This document shows positions 17,396-26,036 of a stretch of DNA of 64,000 nt, one piece after another. The stretch's first letter is position 1, and each line of letters begins with the position of its first letter. The translations under genes and the position numbers were made by a program. The notes under the pieces are model-generated. The model was not told where the DNA came from. It saw nothing but the letters and a program-made list of their open reading frames with translations, and did not search any database. Where the stretch lies: assembly GCA_031410915.1 (NCBI GenBank), contig JANNZY010000037.1, forward strand, positions 62,001 through 126,000, given 5' to 3'. Source of the DNA: WLMZ01 sp031410915. GTDB taxonomy: Bacteria > Actinomycetota > Acidimicrobiia > Acidimicrobiales > Ilumatobacteraceae.

Positions 17396-18505
17396 GTGAA
17401 CGAACAGCCCGTCTTGCCGCAGTACTCCGGCGCCAACGTCCGCGGCATCGTTCCGGCGTTGCTCGCACCCCGTGGCGCTGCGCTGCCGGGCTGGATGCCG
17501 TCGCTCGCCGGCGCGCCGCAGACTGTCCTGTTCGTGATCGACGGGCTCGGCTGGGAGCAGCTCCAGGAACGGCTCACGCTGGCGCCGACGTTGGCGTCGA
17601 TGGCCGGATCCGCGATCACCACCGTCGCGCCGTCCACCACGGCGACTGCGCTGACCTCGATCGCCACCGGCCTGACGCCGGCCGAGCATGGTCTGCTCGG
17701 CTACCGCTTCGACATCGGCGGTGAAGTCATCAACGTGTTGCGATGGCACGGCGACAAGCACGATCTTCGCCGGTCGCACCCGCCGCGCGACGTGCAGCCT
17801 TTCGCGCCGTTCCTCGGCGAGTCGCCTCCCGTCATCAGCCGCGCCGAGCTCGAGGGATCGGCGTTCACCGAGGCCCACCTGCGCGGCGCGCGCATGCGCG
17901 GCTGGAGGTGCGCGTCGGCAATCGCGGTCGAGATCGCGCAACAGTTGGCTGCCGGCGAGCGCTTCGTCTACGCCTACTACGACGGCATCGACAAGACGGC
18001 CCACGAGCGCGGTTTCGGCCCGTTCTACGACGCCGAACTGCGCGCCGTCGACGGGATCGTCGCGGCCGTGCTCGACGCGATGCCGCCCGATGCGACGCTG
18101 CTGATCACGGCCGACCACGGCCAGGTCGATGTCGGTCGCAACGTGGTCAAACCAAGCCCGGCCCTGCTCGGCCTGGCCCGGCTGCAGTCGGGAGAGGGAC
18201 GCTTCCGGTGGTTCCACGCCAAGCCCGGTTGCCGTGACGACCTGCTCGCCGCGGCAACGGTCGAGCACGGCCACCAGGCGTGGGTCGTGTCTCGTGACCA
18301 GGTCGTCGACGAGCAGTGGTTCGGGCCGTCCATCGCAGCGCCCGTGGCCGGACGCCTCGGCGACGTCGCACTCGTGGCGCGCGACCCCGTCACGTTCTAC
18401 GACCCGGCCGACTCCGGACCGTTCGAGCTGATCTGTCGTCACGGCAGCCTCACCGGAGCGGAAATGCTCGTACCCTTGATCGCGGCCGCGGGTCGTCGCG
18501 GCTGA
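17396..18505 (+). CDS. Alkaline phosphatase-superfamily phosphodiesterase / nucleotide pyrophosphatase-like protein
   Basis: A 369-residue member of the type I phosphodiesterase/nucleotide pyrophosphatase group. Two-metal site residues are recognisable: the Asp in VLFVIDGLGWE, the nucleophile Thr region in PSTTATALTSIATG followed by PAEHGLLGYRF, YYDGIDKTAHERGFGPF (Asp, His), LITADHGQVDVG (Asp, His) and CRHGSLTGAEM (His). There is no signal peptide or membrane span, so it is probably cytoplasmic; the natural substrate is unknown. I use GTG 17396; an in-frame GTG at 17357 is possible but lies almost on the divergent promoter. Confidence 0.85.
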   Translation: MNEQPVLPQYSGANVRGIVPALLAPRGAALPGWMPSLAGAPQTVLFVIDGLGWEQLQERLTLAPTLASMAGSAITTVAPSTTATALTSIATGLTPAEHGLLGYRFDIGGEVINVLRWHGDKHDLRRSHPPRDVQPFAPFLGESPPVISRAELEGSAFTEAHLRGARMRGWRCASAIAVEIAQQLAAGERFVYAYYDGIDKTAHERGFGPFYDAELRAVDGIVAAVLDAMPPDATLLITADHGQVDVGRNVVKPSPALLGLARLQSGEGRFRWFHAKPGCRDDLLAAATVEHGHQAWVVSRDQVVDEQWFGPSIAAPVAGRLGDVALVARDPVTFYDPADSGPFELICRHGSLTGAEMLVPLIAAAGRRG

Positions 18506-18531
18506 GCCCACCACCACAGGAGAGATTTGCA

Positions 18532-19041
18532 ATGACCGACGAAGTCGAGCACGGAGAGCTGGTGGCCGCACCGGCGACGGACGAAGCGGCCGAGGAGCCG
18601 AGTGAGACGGTGACCGCGCCGGCCAAGGTGATGCGCATCGGGTCGATGGTCAAGCAACTGCTCGAAGAGGTGCGCGGCGCCGACTTCGACGAGGCCAGCC
18701 GCGAGCGAATGGCCGAGATCTACGAACGCTCGGTCAGCGAGCTGGCCGACGCCTTGTCGCCCGACCTGGAGCAGGAGCTGAAGATGCTGACGCTGCCGTT
18801 CAACGACGGCGCGGCCCCGTCGATCGGTGAGATCCGAGTCGCTCATGCTCAGCTCGTCGGATGGTTGGAGGGCCTGTTCCACGGCATCCAGGCCACGTTG
18901 TTCGCCCAGCAGCTGGCCGCTCGCCAGCAGTTCGAGCAGATGCGCGGCCTGCCCCCGGGAGAACCCACGGACCCCCGACTGATGGCACCACGCCCGCAGC
19001 AGCAGCCGACTGGCGACGAACGGCCCGGCACCTATCTCTGA
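18532..19041 (+). CDS. bpa: Bpa/PafE, ATP-independent bacterial proteasome activator
   Basis: A 169-residue protein closely resembling mycobacterial PafE (DUF2587). PAKVMRIGSMVKQLLEEVR starts the conserved core, followed by MLTLPFNDGAAPS and AHAQLVGWLEGLFHGIQATL, which form the four-helix bundle that assembles into a dodecameric ring. The C-terminus is GTYL; the corresponding GQYL of PafE docks into the 20S proteasome alpha ring and opens its gate. A proteasome gene cluster is therefore expected elsewhere in the genome. AGGAGAG lies 7-8 nt before the ATG. Confidence 0.93.
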   Translation: MTDEVEHGELVAAPATDEAAEEPSETVTAPAKVMRIGSMVKQLLEEVRGADFDEASRERMAEIYERSVSELADALSPDLEQELKMLTLPFNDGAAPSIGEIRVAHAQLVGWLEGLFHGIQATLFAQQLAARQQFEQMRGLPPGEPTDPRLMAPRPQQQPTGDERPGTYL

Positions 19042-19111
19042 GCGCGGCGACCGTCAGCCGAGCGGTAGTGTCGACCGAATCACATCCGTGTAGTTCGAGG
19101 AGGGCTTGACG

Positions 19112-22100
19112 TTGGGGGAGTCGTTCACGCATCTCCATGTGCACACCGAGTTCTCGATGCTCGACGGTGCCGCTCGCCTCGACGAGCTCGTCGCCAAAGC
19201 TGCGGCCGATGGCATGCCTGCGCTCGGAATGACAGATCACGGCAACATGTACGGGGTCCTCGACTTCTACCGTGAATGCCAGAAGCAGGGCATCAAGCCC
19301 ATCATCGGTACCGAGGCCTACATGGCGTTCGAGAGCCGCCAAGAGCGCCCGGCCCGCCGTGGCCGGGTCGATGATTCGGGTGGCGACACCGAGGGTGGCA
19401 AGAAGCTCTATTACCACCTCACCCTGCTGGCCGAGACCAACCAGGGCTACCGCAACCTGATCCAGCTCAGCAGCCTGGCGTTCATGGAGGGCTACTACTA
19501 CAAGCCGCGCATGGATTGGGATCTGCTCAGCCGGTACAGCGAGGGCCTGACCGCCACCACCGGTTGCCTCGGCGGTCATGTGCTGCAGTCGCTGCTGAAC
19601 GGCGACGAGAAGGGCGCGCTGGAGAAAGCGGCGCGGCTGCAGGACATCTTCGGGCGCGACAACCTGTTCGTCGAGTTGCAAGACCACGGCCTGGCGGCCC
19701 AGCATGAGACGAATCCGAAGCTGATCGAGATCGCCAAGAAGATCGGCGCGCCGCTGCTGGCCACCAACGACAGCCACTACACCCACCGCGAGGACCACGA
19801 GGCCCACGGTGCACTGCTGTGCGTGCAGACGGGAGCGATGCTCAGCGACCCGAAGCGGTTCAAGTTCGAAGGCGAAGAGCATTACCTCAAATCGGCGGAC
19901 GAGATGCGGTACCTGTTCCGGCACTACCCCGAGGCCTGCGACAACAGCCTGTGGATCGCCGAGCGGGCCGACGTCACGATCGAGTTCGGCAAGGTCGAGC
20001 TGCCCAACTTTCCGTTGCCTCCGGGCTTCGCCAACGACACCGAGTACCTCAACGATCTCGCGTGGAAGGGCGCGAAGGTCCGCTGGGCACATCGGCTCTC
20101 GCCCTCGGGTGAGCTGCCCAACGACGTGATCGAGCGTGTGGCGTTCGAGCTCAAGGTCATTGCCGACATGGGGTTCAGCAGCTACTTCCTCATCGTCTGG
20201 GATCTGATCAAGCACGCCAAGGACCACGACATCCGAGTCGGCCCCGGGCGCGGCTCGGCCGCCGGGTGCGCCGTTGCCTATTGCCTGCAGATCACCGATC
20301 TGGACCCGATCAAGTACGACCTGCTGTTCGAGCGCTTCCTCAATCCACAGCGCATCTCGATGCCCGACATCGACATGGACTTCGACTCGCGCTACCGGGA
20401 CGAGATGATCCGCTATGCGGCCGAGAAGTACGGGCGCGACCACGTCGCCCAGATCATCACGTTCGGCACGATCAAGGCTCGCAACGCCGTGCGCGACGCA
20501 GCCCGCGTCCTCGGGTATCCGTATGGGCTCGGCGACAAGGTCGCCAAGGCGATGCCACCGCTCGTGATGGGTCGCGACACGCCGCTCAAGTACTGCTTCG
20601 AGCAGAACCCCAAGTACACCGACGGCTACCGCGCGGCGTCGGAGTTGCGCGCGATGTACGAGACAGATCCCGACATCAAGCGTGTCGTCGACGTGGCCAA
20701 GGGACTCGAAGGCTTGAAGCGCAGTGATGGCATCCACGCTGCGGCTGTCGTCATCACCAAGGACCCGCTGACCACGTACCTGCCGGTGCAACGCAAGCCC
20801 GAGCCGGGTGGCGATCCCACGAAGTCGCCGCTCGTGACCCAGTTCGAAATGCACGGCGTCGAAGATCTCGGGCTGTTGAAGATGGACTTCCTCGGGCTGC
20901 GCAACCTCGACGTGATCACCGACGCTGTGGCCATGGTGCGCGCTCGGCGCGATCCCGCATTCGACATCGACTCGATCCGGCTCGATGACAAAGATACGTT
21001 CGACCTGCTGTCGCGGGGTGACACCATCGGGGTGTTCCAGCTCGAGTCGCCGCCGATGCGGGCACTGCTGCGCGCACTCGCGCCGGACAGCTTCGAAGAC
21101 GTCGCGGCGTTGATCGCGCTCTACCGGCCGGGGCCGATGAGCGTCAACATGCACTACGACTATGCCGACCGCAAGAACGGACGCAAGGCCGTCGAGTTCT
21201 TTCACGCCGACGCCGAAGAGGTCCTCACCGACACGTTCGGCTTGATGATCTACCAAGAGAGCGTCATGCGCGTCGCGCAGAAGTTCGCCGGCTATTCGCT
21301 CGCCGAAGCCGACAACCTGCGCAAGGCCATGGGCAAGAAGTCGCGCGAAGTCATGGCCGCGGCCCGGGCCGCATTCGAGAGCGGCTGCATTCGCAGTGGT
21401 TACGCCGACAAGCTCGGCAAGGACCTGTTCGACATCATCGAGAAGTTCGCCGACTACGCGTTCAACAAGAGCCACTCGTTCGGTTACGGACTCGTCACCT
21501 ATCAGACCGGCTACCTGAAGGCCCACTATCCGGTCGAATACTTCGCCTGCCTGCTCACCAGCGTCAAGAGCAACCTCGACAAGGCGGCCGTGTACCTGTC
21601 CGACGCACGGGCGATGGGCATCAAGGTGCTCACGCCCGACATCAACCGCTCGGTCAGCGACTTCGCCGCGCTGTCGCCGCACGAGGCACCGGCAGGAGTT
21701 CTGCTCCCCGCCGGCAGCCCCGGGGCGATTGCTTTCGGGCTGTCCGCGGTGCGCAACGTCGGCGACGGCCTCGTCGAACTGCTGGTCAACGACCGCGACG
21801 CGAACGGGCCCTACGAGTCGTTCTACGACTTCGTCGAGCGCGTGCCCGAGCCCGTGCTCAACAAGCGAACCATCGAATCGATGATCAAGGCTGGCTCGTT
21901 CGACGGCCTCGGTCATCCACGACGCGGCTTGATGATGGTGTTCGAGCAGATCATCGACAACGCCGTCGTCCGACGCCGCGAGCGCGACCAGGGCGTGATG
22001 AGCCTGTTCGGCGAGATCGGCTCGGAGACGGCTGCAGGTTTCAACGAACGAGTCGCGATCCCCGACACCGAGTTCGAGAAGGCCCACCGGCTCAAGTCGG

Positions 22101-22696
22101 AGAAGGAGATGCTCGGGCTCTACATCAGCGACCATCCGCTGCTCGGTGTGGAGGCGGCGCTGCGCCGCAAGGTGGACTGCACCGTCGCCGAGGCGGCCGA
22201 GCGCGAGGACGGCGCGATGCTGGTGCTGGGTGGTGTCATCACCGGGCTGTCGCGCAAGTTCACCAAGCGCGGCGACCAGATGGCGGTGTTCGTGCTCGAG
22301 GACCTCGACGCCTCGATCGAGGTCACCGTCTTCCCGCGGATGCTGCAGGAGCAGGGCCACAAGCTCACCGACGACGCGATCGTCACCGTGAAGGGTCGCC
22401 TCGACCGCAAGGACGAGACCCGCACCGGCTTCATGGCCCAAGACATCGCCGTGCTCGAAGGCCTGGACACGGGCAACGCCACACCGCTGCGGCTGCGGCT
22501 GCCCGCGAACACGCTGGACGAGATGAAGATCCAGCGCCTCAAGCGCATCCTTCGCGACCACCCCGGCGAGTCACAGGTCTTCGTCGAACTCGGGGCGGGC
22601 AAGACACTGCGCCTCGCCGATGACTACTGCGTCGATCTCGACCGCGCCGTCGGCGAACTCCGGGTCGCCTTCGGTCACGATTCCGTCATCCTCTGA
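19112..22696 (+). CDS. dnaE: DnaE1, DNA polymerase III alpha subunit
   Basis: Replicative polymerase subunit of 1194 residues. I choose TTG 19112 because GAGGAGGG (19097-19104) is 7 nt upstream; the TTG at 19106 is too close to it. The PHP domain opens with HLHVHTEFSMLDGAARL; GPGRGSAAGCAVAYCL and the catalytic PDIDMDFDSRYRDEM (about 416-430) mark the polymerase core; the helix-hairpin region contains FNKSHSFGYGLVTYQTGY; an OB-fold and tail follow. Length and motifs fit DnaE1 rather than the error-prone DnaE2 (ImuC). TAGTGT at 19066-19071 may be its -10 box. Confidence 0.96.
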   Translation: MGESFTHLHVHTEFSMLDGAARLDELVAKAAADGMPALGMTDHGNMYGVLDFYRECQKQGIKPIIGTEAYMAFESRQERPARRGRVDDSGGDTEGGKKLYYHLTLLAETNQGYRNLIQLSSLAFMEGYYYKPRMDWDLLSRYSEGLTATTGCLGGHVLQSLLNGDEKGALEKAARLQDIFGRDNLFVELQDHGLAAQHETNPKLIEIAKKIGAPLLATNDSHYTHREDHEAHGALLCVQTGAMLSDPKRFKFEGEEHYLKSADEMRYLFRHYPEACDNSLWIAERADVTIEFGKVELPNFPLPPGFANDTEYLNDLAWKGAKVRWAHRLSPSGELPNDVIERVAFELKVIADMGFSSYFLIVWDLIKHAKDHDIRVGPGRGSAAGCAVAYCLQITDLDPIKYDLLFERFLNPQRISMPDIDMDFDSRYRDEMIRYAAEKYGRDHVAQIITFGTIKARNAVRDAARVLGYPYGLGDKVAKAMPPLVMGRDTPLKYCFEQNPKYTDGYRAASELRAMYETDPDIKRVVDVAKGLEGLKRSDGIHAAAVVITKDPLTTYLPVQRKPEPGGDPTKSPLVTQFEMHGVEDLGLLKMDFLGLRNLDVITDAVAMVRARRDPAFDIDSIRLDDKDTFDLLSRGDTIGVFQLESPPMRALLRALAPDSFEDVAALIALYRPGPMSVNMHYDYADRKNGRKAVEFFHADAEEVLTDTFGLMIYQESVMRVAQKFAGYSLAEADNLRKAMGKKSREVMAAARAAFESGCIRSGYADKLGKDLFDIIEKFADYAFNKSHSFGYGLVTYQTGYLKAHYPVEYFACLLTSVKSNLDKAAVYLSDARAMGIKVLTPDINRSVSDFAALSPHEAPAGVLLPAGSPGAIAFGLSAVRNVGDGLVELLVNDRDANGPYESFYDFVERVPEPVLNKRTIESMIKAGSFDGLGHPRRGLMMVFEQIIDNAVVRRRERDQGVMSLFGEIGSETAAGFNERVAIPDTEFEKAHRLKSEKEMLGLYISDHPLLGVEAALRRKVDCTVAEAAEREDGAMLVLGGVITGLSRKFTKRGDQMAVFVLEDLDASIEVTVFPRMLQEQGHKLTDDAIVTVKGRLDRKDETRTGFMAQDIAVLEGLDTGNATPLRLRLPANTLDEMKIQRLKRILRDHPGESQVFVELGAGKTLRLADDYCVDLDRAVGELRVAFGHDSVIL

Positions 22697-22916
22697 CTGG
22701 CTGTCTCGCGCGCCGCCTCCGCTCCGCTTTGGCGTCGGCTCGATATCGTGGCCAGCGGGTGGGCCAGTCCCTTCACGGAGCGCCACCGCTGCGCTCGGCG
22801 ACCGCTTGGGATCTGGCCCTCCAGTTCGTGGATTTCGATGTGACGACTGGCACAGGAATGCATCTGAGTGGTCGCTTCGCTTCCGAAACCGGTGCTTTTG
22901 ATGGCAGAATGGACCA

Positions 22917-23573
22917 ATGGCAATCCAGGTCGACACCAGGGACTGCGCAGCGCTGAGTGATGCCGATCTCGATGAGTTGGCGTCGATGGGCGGTGCGTTC
23001 GACATCGGCAGCGTCTCGAAGGCCAAGGAAGATTGGGTGCTCAGTACGACAGCACGCATCGACGGCACTCTGCACGGATTCATGTTCTCGACGCTCGAGC
23101 GCATCGGCGGCACACCGTGTGTCCTGCTCGGCCAGCTCAGCGTGAAGCGCACCTCCAAGCGCGATCAGGTCCTCAAGGGCCTGATGGGCGAGGCGTTCCA
23201 CCGCGCGCTGATGGCCTTCCCGGACGAAGACGTGGTCATCGGCACCCGTTTCGTCCGCCCGGATGGCCTGGAAGCGTTCAAGCAGGTCGACGAGGTCATT
23301 CCCCGCCCCGGGCACCGTGCCGTCGGCGAAGAGCGGGCGTGGGGCCGCCGCTTGGCCAAGCGCTTCGCGGTCGACGCGACCTACGACGAGCAGAACTTCA
23401 TCGTCAAGTCGAACGGTCAGAGCGGCTTCTTGGACCACGAGTCGTCGAAGCCCGACAAGATCAACCCCGACGTCGCCGCGCAGTTCGCCGCCGTGAACCA
23501 GAAGAAGGGCGGCGCGCTCATCGTCCACGGCTGGACGATGGCCGAAGATCTCGTGAAGCTCGGCGCGCGCTGA
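22917..23573 (+). CDS. Conserved-looking protein of unknown function, possibly GNAT-like
   Basis: A 218-residue soluble protein that I do not recognise with certainty. The layout (alternating beta strands, then LLGQLSVKRTSKRDQVLKG, FHRALMAFPDEDVVIGTRFV and the C-terminal RRLAKRFAVDATYDEQNFIV) recalls the acyl-CoA N-acyltransferase fold, but no catalytic residue can be named. The ATG follows a CAGAAT sequence (22905-22910) by 6 nt, matching the leaderless pattern seen before the gene at 51125. The upstream 220 nt (22697-22916) contain no other feature. It overlaps the nitroreductase gene, suggesting joint expression. Confidence 0.6.
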   Translation: MAIQVDTRDCAALSDADLDELASMGGAFDIGSVSKAKEDWVLSTTARIDGTLHGFMFSTLERIGGTPCVLLGQLSVKRTSKRDQVLKGLMGEAFHRALMAFPDEDVVIGTRFVRPDGLEAFKQVDEVIPRPGHRAVGEERAWGRRLAKRFAVDATYDEQNFIVKSNGQSGFLDHESSKPDKINPDVAAQFAAVNQKKGGALIVHGWTMAEDLVKLGAR

Positions 23574-24208
23574 CCGATCACGTCAGCCGCCCGTTCGATT
23601 CCGTCGTCCGCTCGCGGCGGATGACCCGCTCGTTCGACACCCGCCCGGTCGCTCCGGAACTGCTCGACCACCTCGTCGACCTCGCCTCGCGGGCACCGAG
23701 CGCGGGCAAGACCCAGGGCTGGCACCTCGTCGTGCTCAGTGGCGACGACACCGCCCGTTTCTGGGACGTGACTCTGCCGATCGAGCGCCGGTCGACGTTT
23801 CACTGGCAGCATCTGCTGACAGCGCCGGTCATCGCCTTGCCGCTGGCTGACCCGCTGGCGTACACGTTGCGGTATTCCGAACCGGACAAGGCCGCCAGCG
23901 GGCTCGGAGCCGGCCCGGATGCCTGGCCGACGCCGTACTGGACGATCGACGCGTCGATGTCGCTGATGACGATGCTGCTCGCGGCAGAGGACCACGGCCT
24001 CGGTGCACTGTTCTTCGGCGTTTTCCACAACGAGGATCAGCTGCGCTCATCGCTCGGCATTCCCGCACACCTGCAGTTGCTCGGGGCCGTCGCGCTCGGG
24101 TGGCCGCTGGCCGAAGACCGCGAAGACCAGGGGCTGAGTGCCAAGCGGCGACGTCGCTCGCCGAAGGAGATTGTGCACCATGGCTGCTGGTCGGGCGGTC
24201 ATCCGTAA
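23570..24208 (+). CDS. Nitroreductase-family flavoprotein, probable CTG start
   Basis: FMN-dependent oxidoreductase domain. The FMN-phosphate motif reads VVRSRRMTRSFDTRPV, followed by LASRAPSAGKTQGWHLVVL, and the C-terminal half has MLLAAEDHGLGALFFGVF. The only in-frame ATG (23621) falls inside the FMN motif and would remove conserved arginines. The only candidate further upstream is CTG 23570, which overlaps the preceding stop as CTGA, like the ATGA, GTGA and TTGA junctions elsewhere here. From CTG the product has 212 residues. The substrate is unknown; F420 or FMN use cannot be separated by eye. Confidence 0.8.
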   Translation: MTDHVSRPFDSVVRSRRMTRSFDTRPVAPELLDHLVDLASRAPSAGKTQGWHLVVLSGDDTARFWDVTLPIERRSTFHWQHLLTAPVIALPLADPLAYTLRYSEPDKAASGLGAGPDAWPTPYWTIDASMSLMTMLLAAEDHGLGALFFGVFHNEDQLRSSLGIPAHLQLLGAVALGWPLAEDREDQGLSAKRRRRSPKEIVHHGCWSGGHP

Positions 24209-24238
24209 CACTGACCGCTGGCGGTCGCGCCCCGTTGC

Positions 24239-24244
24239 TAGCGT
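24239..24244 (+). promoter_or_regulatory. Putative extended -10 box (TGC-TAGCGT) of the L,D-transpeptidase gene
   Basis: TAGCGT is directly preceded by TGC, an extended -10 arrangement, and ends 11 nt before the ATG. It would give a leader of only about 5 nt. Confidence 0.45.
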
Positions 24245-24255
24245 CGGACCAGCCC

Positions 24256-25467
24256 ATGAATGCCCCCCGACGTCCACCCGCGAAGAAAGCCGCGCCCCGG
24301 CGGCCGGCCGCCCCACGCCACGCGCACACCCCTGCACCGCACGCGCTGGCGAAGTGGATCCCGGCGGCCGCAGCCGTGGCGGTGCTCGGCGTTGTCATCG
24401 TGGTCGGTGGCGCAGGCGGCGACGGCAATGGCGACGCCAACGAAGCCGCGCCGCCCGTCGAGAACTCCGAATTCGTGATCTCCGACCTGACTGCGCCCGA
24501 CGGTTCCGCCGGCGGCGTCATGACCGAGAGTTCGACTGCGCCGATCGTGAAGACCGCGTTGAGTCAGTCGTTGGCATTCGGAGCATCAGGAGACGAGGTC
24601 AAGGCCGTCCAGGCTCGGCTCACCGCCCTGGGTTTCGCGCCCGGTGTCGACGACGGCCTCTTCGGGGGGCAGACGCAGCAGGCGGTGTGGGCCTTCGAGA
24701 AGCTGGTGATGAACGTGCCCCGTTCACAAGCGACCGGCACGGTCACCAACGACATGTGGCAGCGCATGCAGGATCCGCTCGTCATCACACCGTTGCGGCC
24801 GGGCACCGGCACACATGTCGAGATCTACCTGCCCCAGCAGGTGGCTGCGGTGTTCACCGACAACAGGGCCACGCTGGTCATCCACATCTCCAGTGGCGAC
24901 GGGAAGACCTGGTGCGACACCGTCAAGCTGGACACCAACGCGAAGGGCGAGTTGCTCGATCCACCGGTCGACAAGGCCGTGTGCGGTGAGTCACGTACGC
25001 CGGGCGGAGTCTTCAAGTTCACCCGCAAGGTGGTCGGCAAGCGCAACGGGCCCCTCGGCGGGATGATGAACCCGATCTACTTCAACTACGGGATCGCGAT
25101 GCACGGTGCCGACAACGTGCCGCTCGAGCCGGCGTCGCACGGCTGCATCCGGATGCACCAGAAGATCTCCGACGTCTTCCAGAGCTTCGTCGACATCGGG
25201 GACCTCGTCTACGTCTGGGGCCAGGACGGTCGCCAACCCGAGGACTACAGCGAGGCCGAGACCGTCGCCCCGTTCAACTACCCCGATCCGAACGCGACCA
25301 CCACGACGTCCACCACCACCACGACCACGATCCCGGCGACGACCACGACGGTCGAACAGACGACGACCACGCCGAAGTCGACGACCACCACGTCGCCGGC
25401 GACGACCACGACGCAGACGCCGACGACGCCGCCGACGACGGTGCCAACCGCAACATCAGCGCCCTGA
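24256..25467 (+). CDS. L,D-transpeptidase (YkuD) with peptidoglycan-binding domain and Thr-rich tail
   Basis: Wall enzyme making 3-3 cross-links or attaching proteins to peptidoglycan. The 403-residue product has a basic, Pro-rich cytoplasmic start, one N-terminal membrane anchor (about 36-56), a PG_binding_1 domain (about 112-165, with GASGDEVKAVQARLTALGF), a YkuD domain whose catalytic motif is SHGCIRMH (Cys about residue 297), and a ~55-residue Thr/Pro tail. The histidine of GIAMHGADNVP is the usual partner of the catalytic Cys. The protein should be outside the membrane. Confidence 0.92.
   Translation: MNAPRRPPAKKAAPRRPAAPRHAHTPAPHALAKWIPAAAAVAVLGVVIVVGGAGGDGNGDANEAAPPVENSEFVISDLTAPDGSAGGVMTESSTAPIVKTALSQSLAFGASGDEVKAVQARLTALGFAPGVDDGLFGGQTQQAVWAFEKLVMNVPRSQATGTVTNDMWQRMQDPLVITPLRPGTGTHVEIYLPQQVAAVFTDNRATLVIHISSGDGKTWCDTVKLDTNAKGELLDPPVDKAVCGESRTPGGVFKFTRKVVGKRNGPLGGMMNPIYFNYGIAMHGADNVPLEPASHGCIRMHQKISDVFQSFVDIGDLVYVWGQDGRQPEDYSEAETVAPFNYPDPNATTTTSTTTTTTIPATTTTVEQTTTTPKSTTTTSPATTTTQTPTTPPTTVPTATSAP
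25297..25464 (+). repeat. Low-complexity Thr-codon repeat (ACG/ACC) encoding the tail of the transpeptidase
   Basis: About 168 nt made mostly of ACG and ACC triplets, with short recurring units such as ACGACCACGACG. It encodes runs of 3-6 Thr separated by Pro, Glu or Ser, giving an extended, possibly glycosylated tail. Such tracts can change length by slippage. Confidence 0.7.
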
Positions 25468-25472
25468 AGCCC

Positions 25473-26036
25473 TCAGCCCTGCTGGCCGCACTCGCCGTTG
25501 AGCCAGGTCGAAACGTTGCCCGAGGCCTGCGCGAACTCGGTGTTGCTGAAGAGCGCCTGGATCTCGGGGTCGGCGAAGAGCGTGGCCGGGTCGGCGCCGC
25601 CCTTGAGCTTCTCGGCGATCAGCGCGTATCCGGCAGCGAGCACGTCGAGGTCGTCCTTGAGGTCGTCGGGCACTTGGTCGGCGAGGTCGTCGAAGCCGTT
25701 CTCCAAGGTGTCCAGGCTGGCCTGATCGCCTGAGAGCGCGCCGCTGATCGCTTGCAGGTAGGCGAGGCAGTTCGGCGCGACGCCGGGAGCACTGCCGCCG
25801 CCGGGAATGGTGATGTCGCCGACGTCAGGCAGCGTGGCGCCGCCCGGAACGGTGATGTCGCCGGGCAGCGTGTCGGAGTCGGGCAGCGTGTCGCCGCCGG
25901 GCAGGGTGATGTCGGGGATGCTGACGTCGATCGAGTCATCCGCCGAAGCATTGTCGATCACCTTCTTCTCGCTGCTACAGGCACCGAGCCCGACGAGCAC
26001 GACTGCGACGACGGCTGTGACCCTGCGCGTGATCAT
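25473..26036 (-). CDS. Putative lipoprotein of unknown function
   Basis: A 187-residue exported protein. The signal peptide is RRVTAVVAVVLVGLGAC, with a lipobox VGLGAC and acylation at the Cys near residue 20. A linker with imperfect repeats of the pattern ITLPGGDTLP follows (about 40-75), then a helical domain (about 85-187) with Cys residues in NCLAYL and GECGQQG that may pair outside the cell. The start overlaps the stop of the upstream YyaL-like gene (ATGA), so the two are co-translated. It converges with the transpeptidase gene, leaving 5 nt. I do not recognise the family. Confidence 0.75.
   Translation of the reverse strand: MITRRVTAVVAVVLVGLGACSSEKKVIDNASADDSIDVSIPDITLPGGDTLPDSDTLPGDITVPGGATLPDVGDITIPGGGSAPGVAPNCLAYLQAISGALSGDQASLDTLENGFDDLADQVPDDLKDDLDVLAAGYALIAEKLKGGADPATLFADPEIQALFSNTEFAQASGNVSTWLNGECGQQG

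Noticed and set aside
18800..22561. A 1253-codon open frame on the reverse strand, opposite bpa and dnaE
   Set aside because: It is the mirror of strongly coding dnaE in a high-GC genome; its translation is low-complexity (rich in Val, Leu, Arg, Asp, His) with no domain, and it runs through two real genes.
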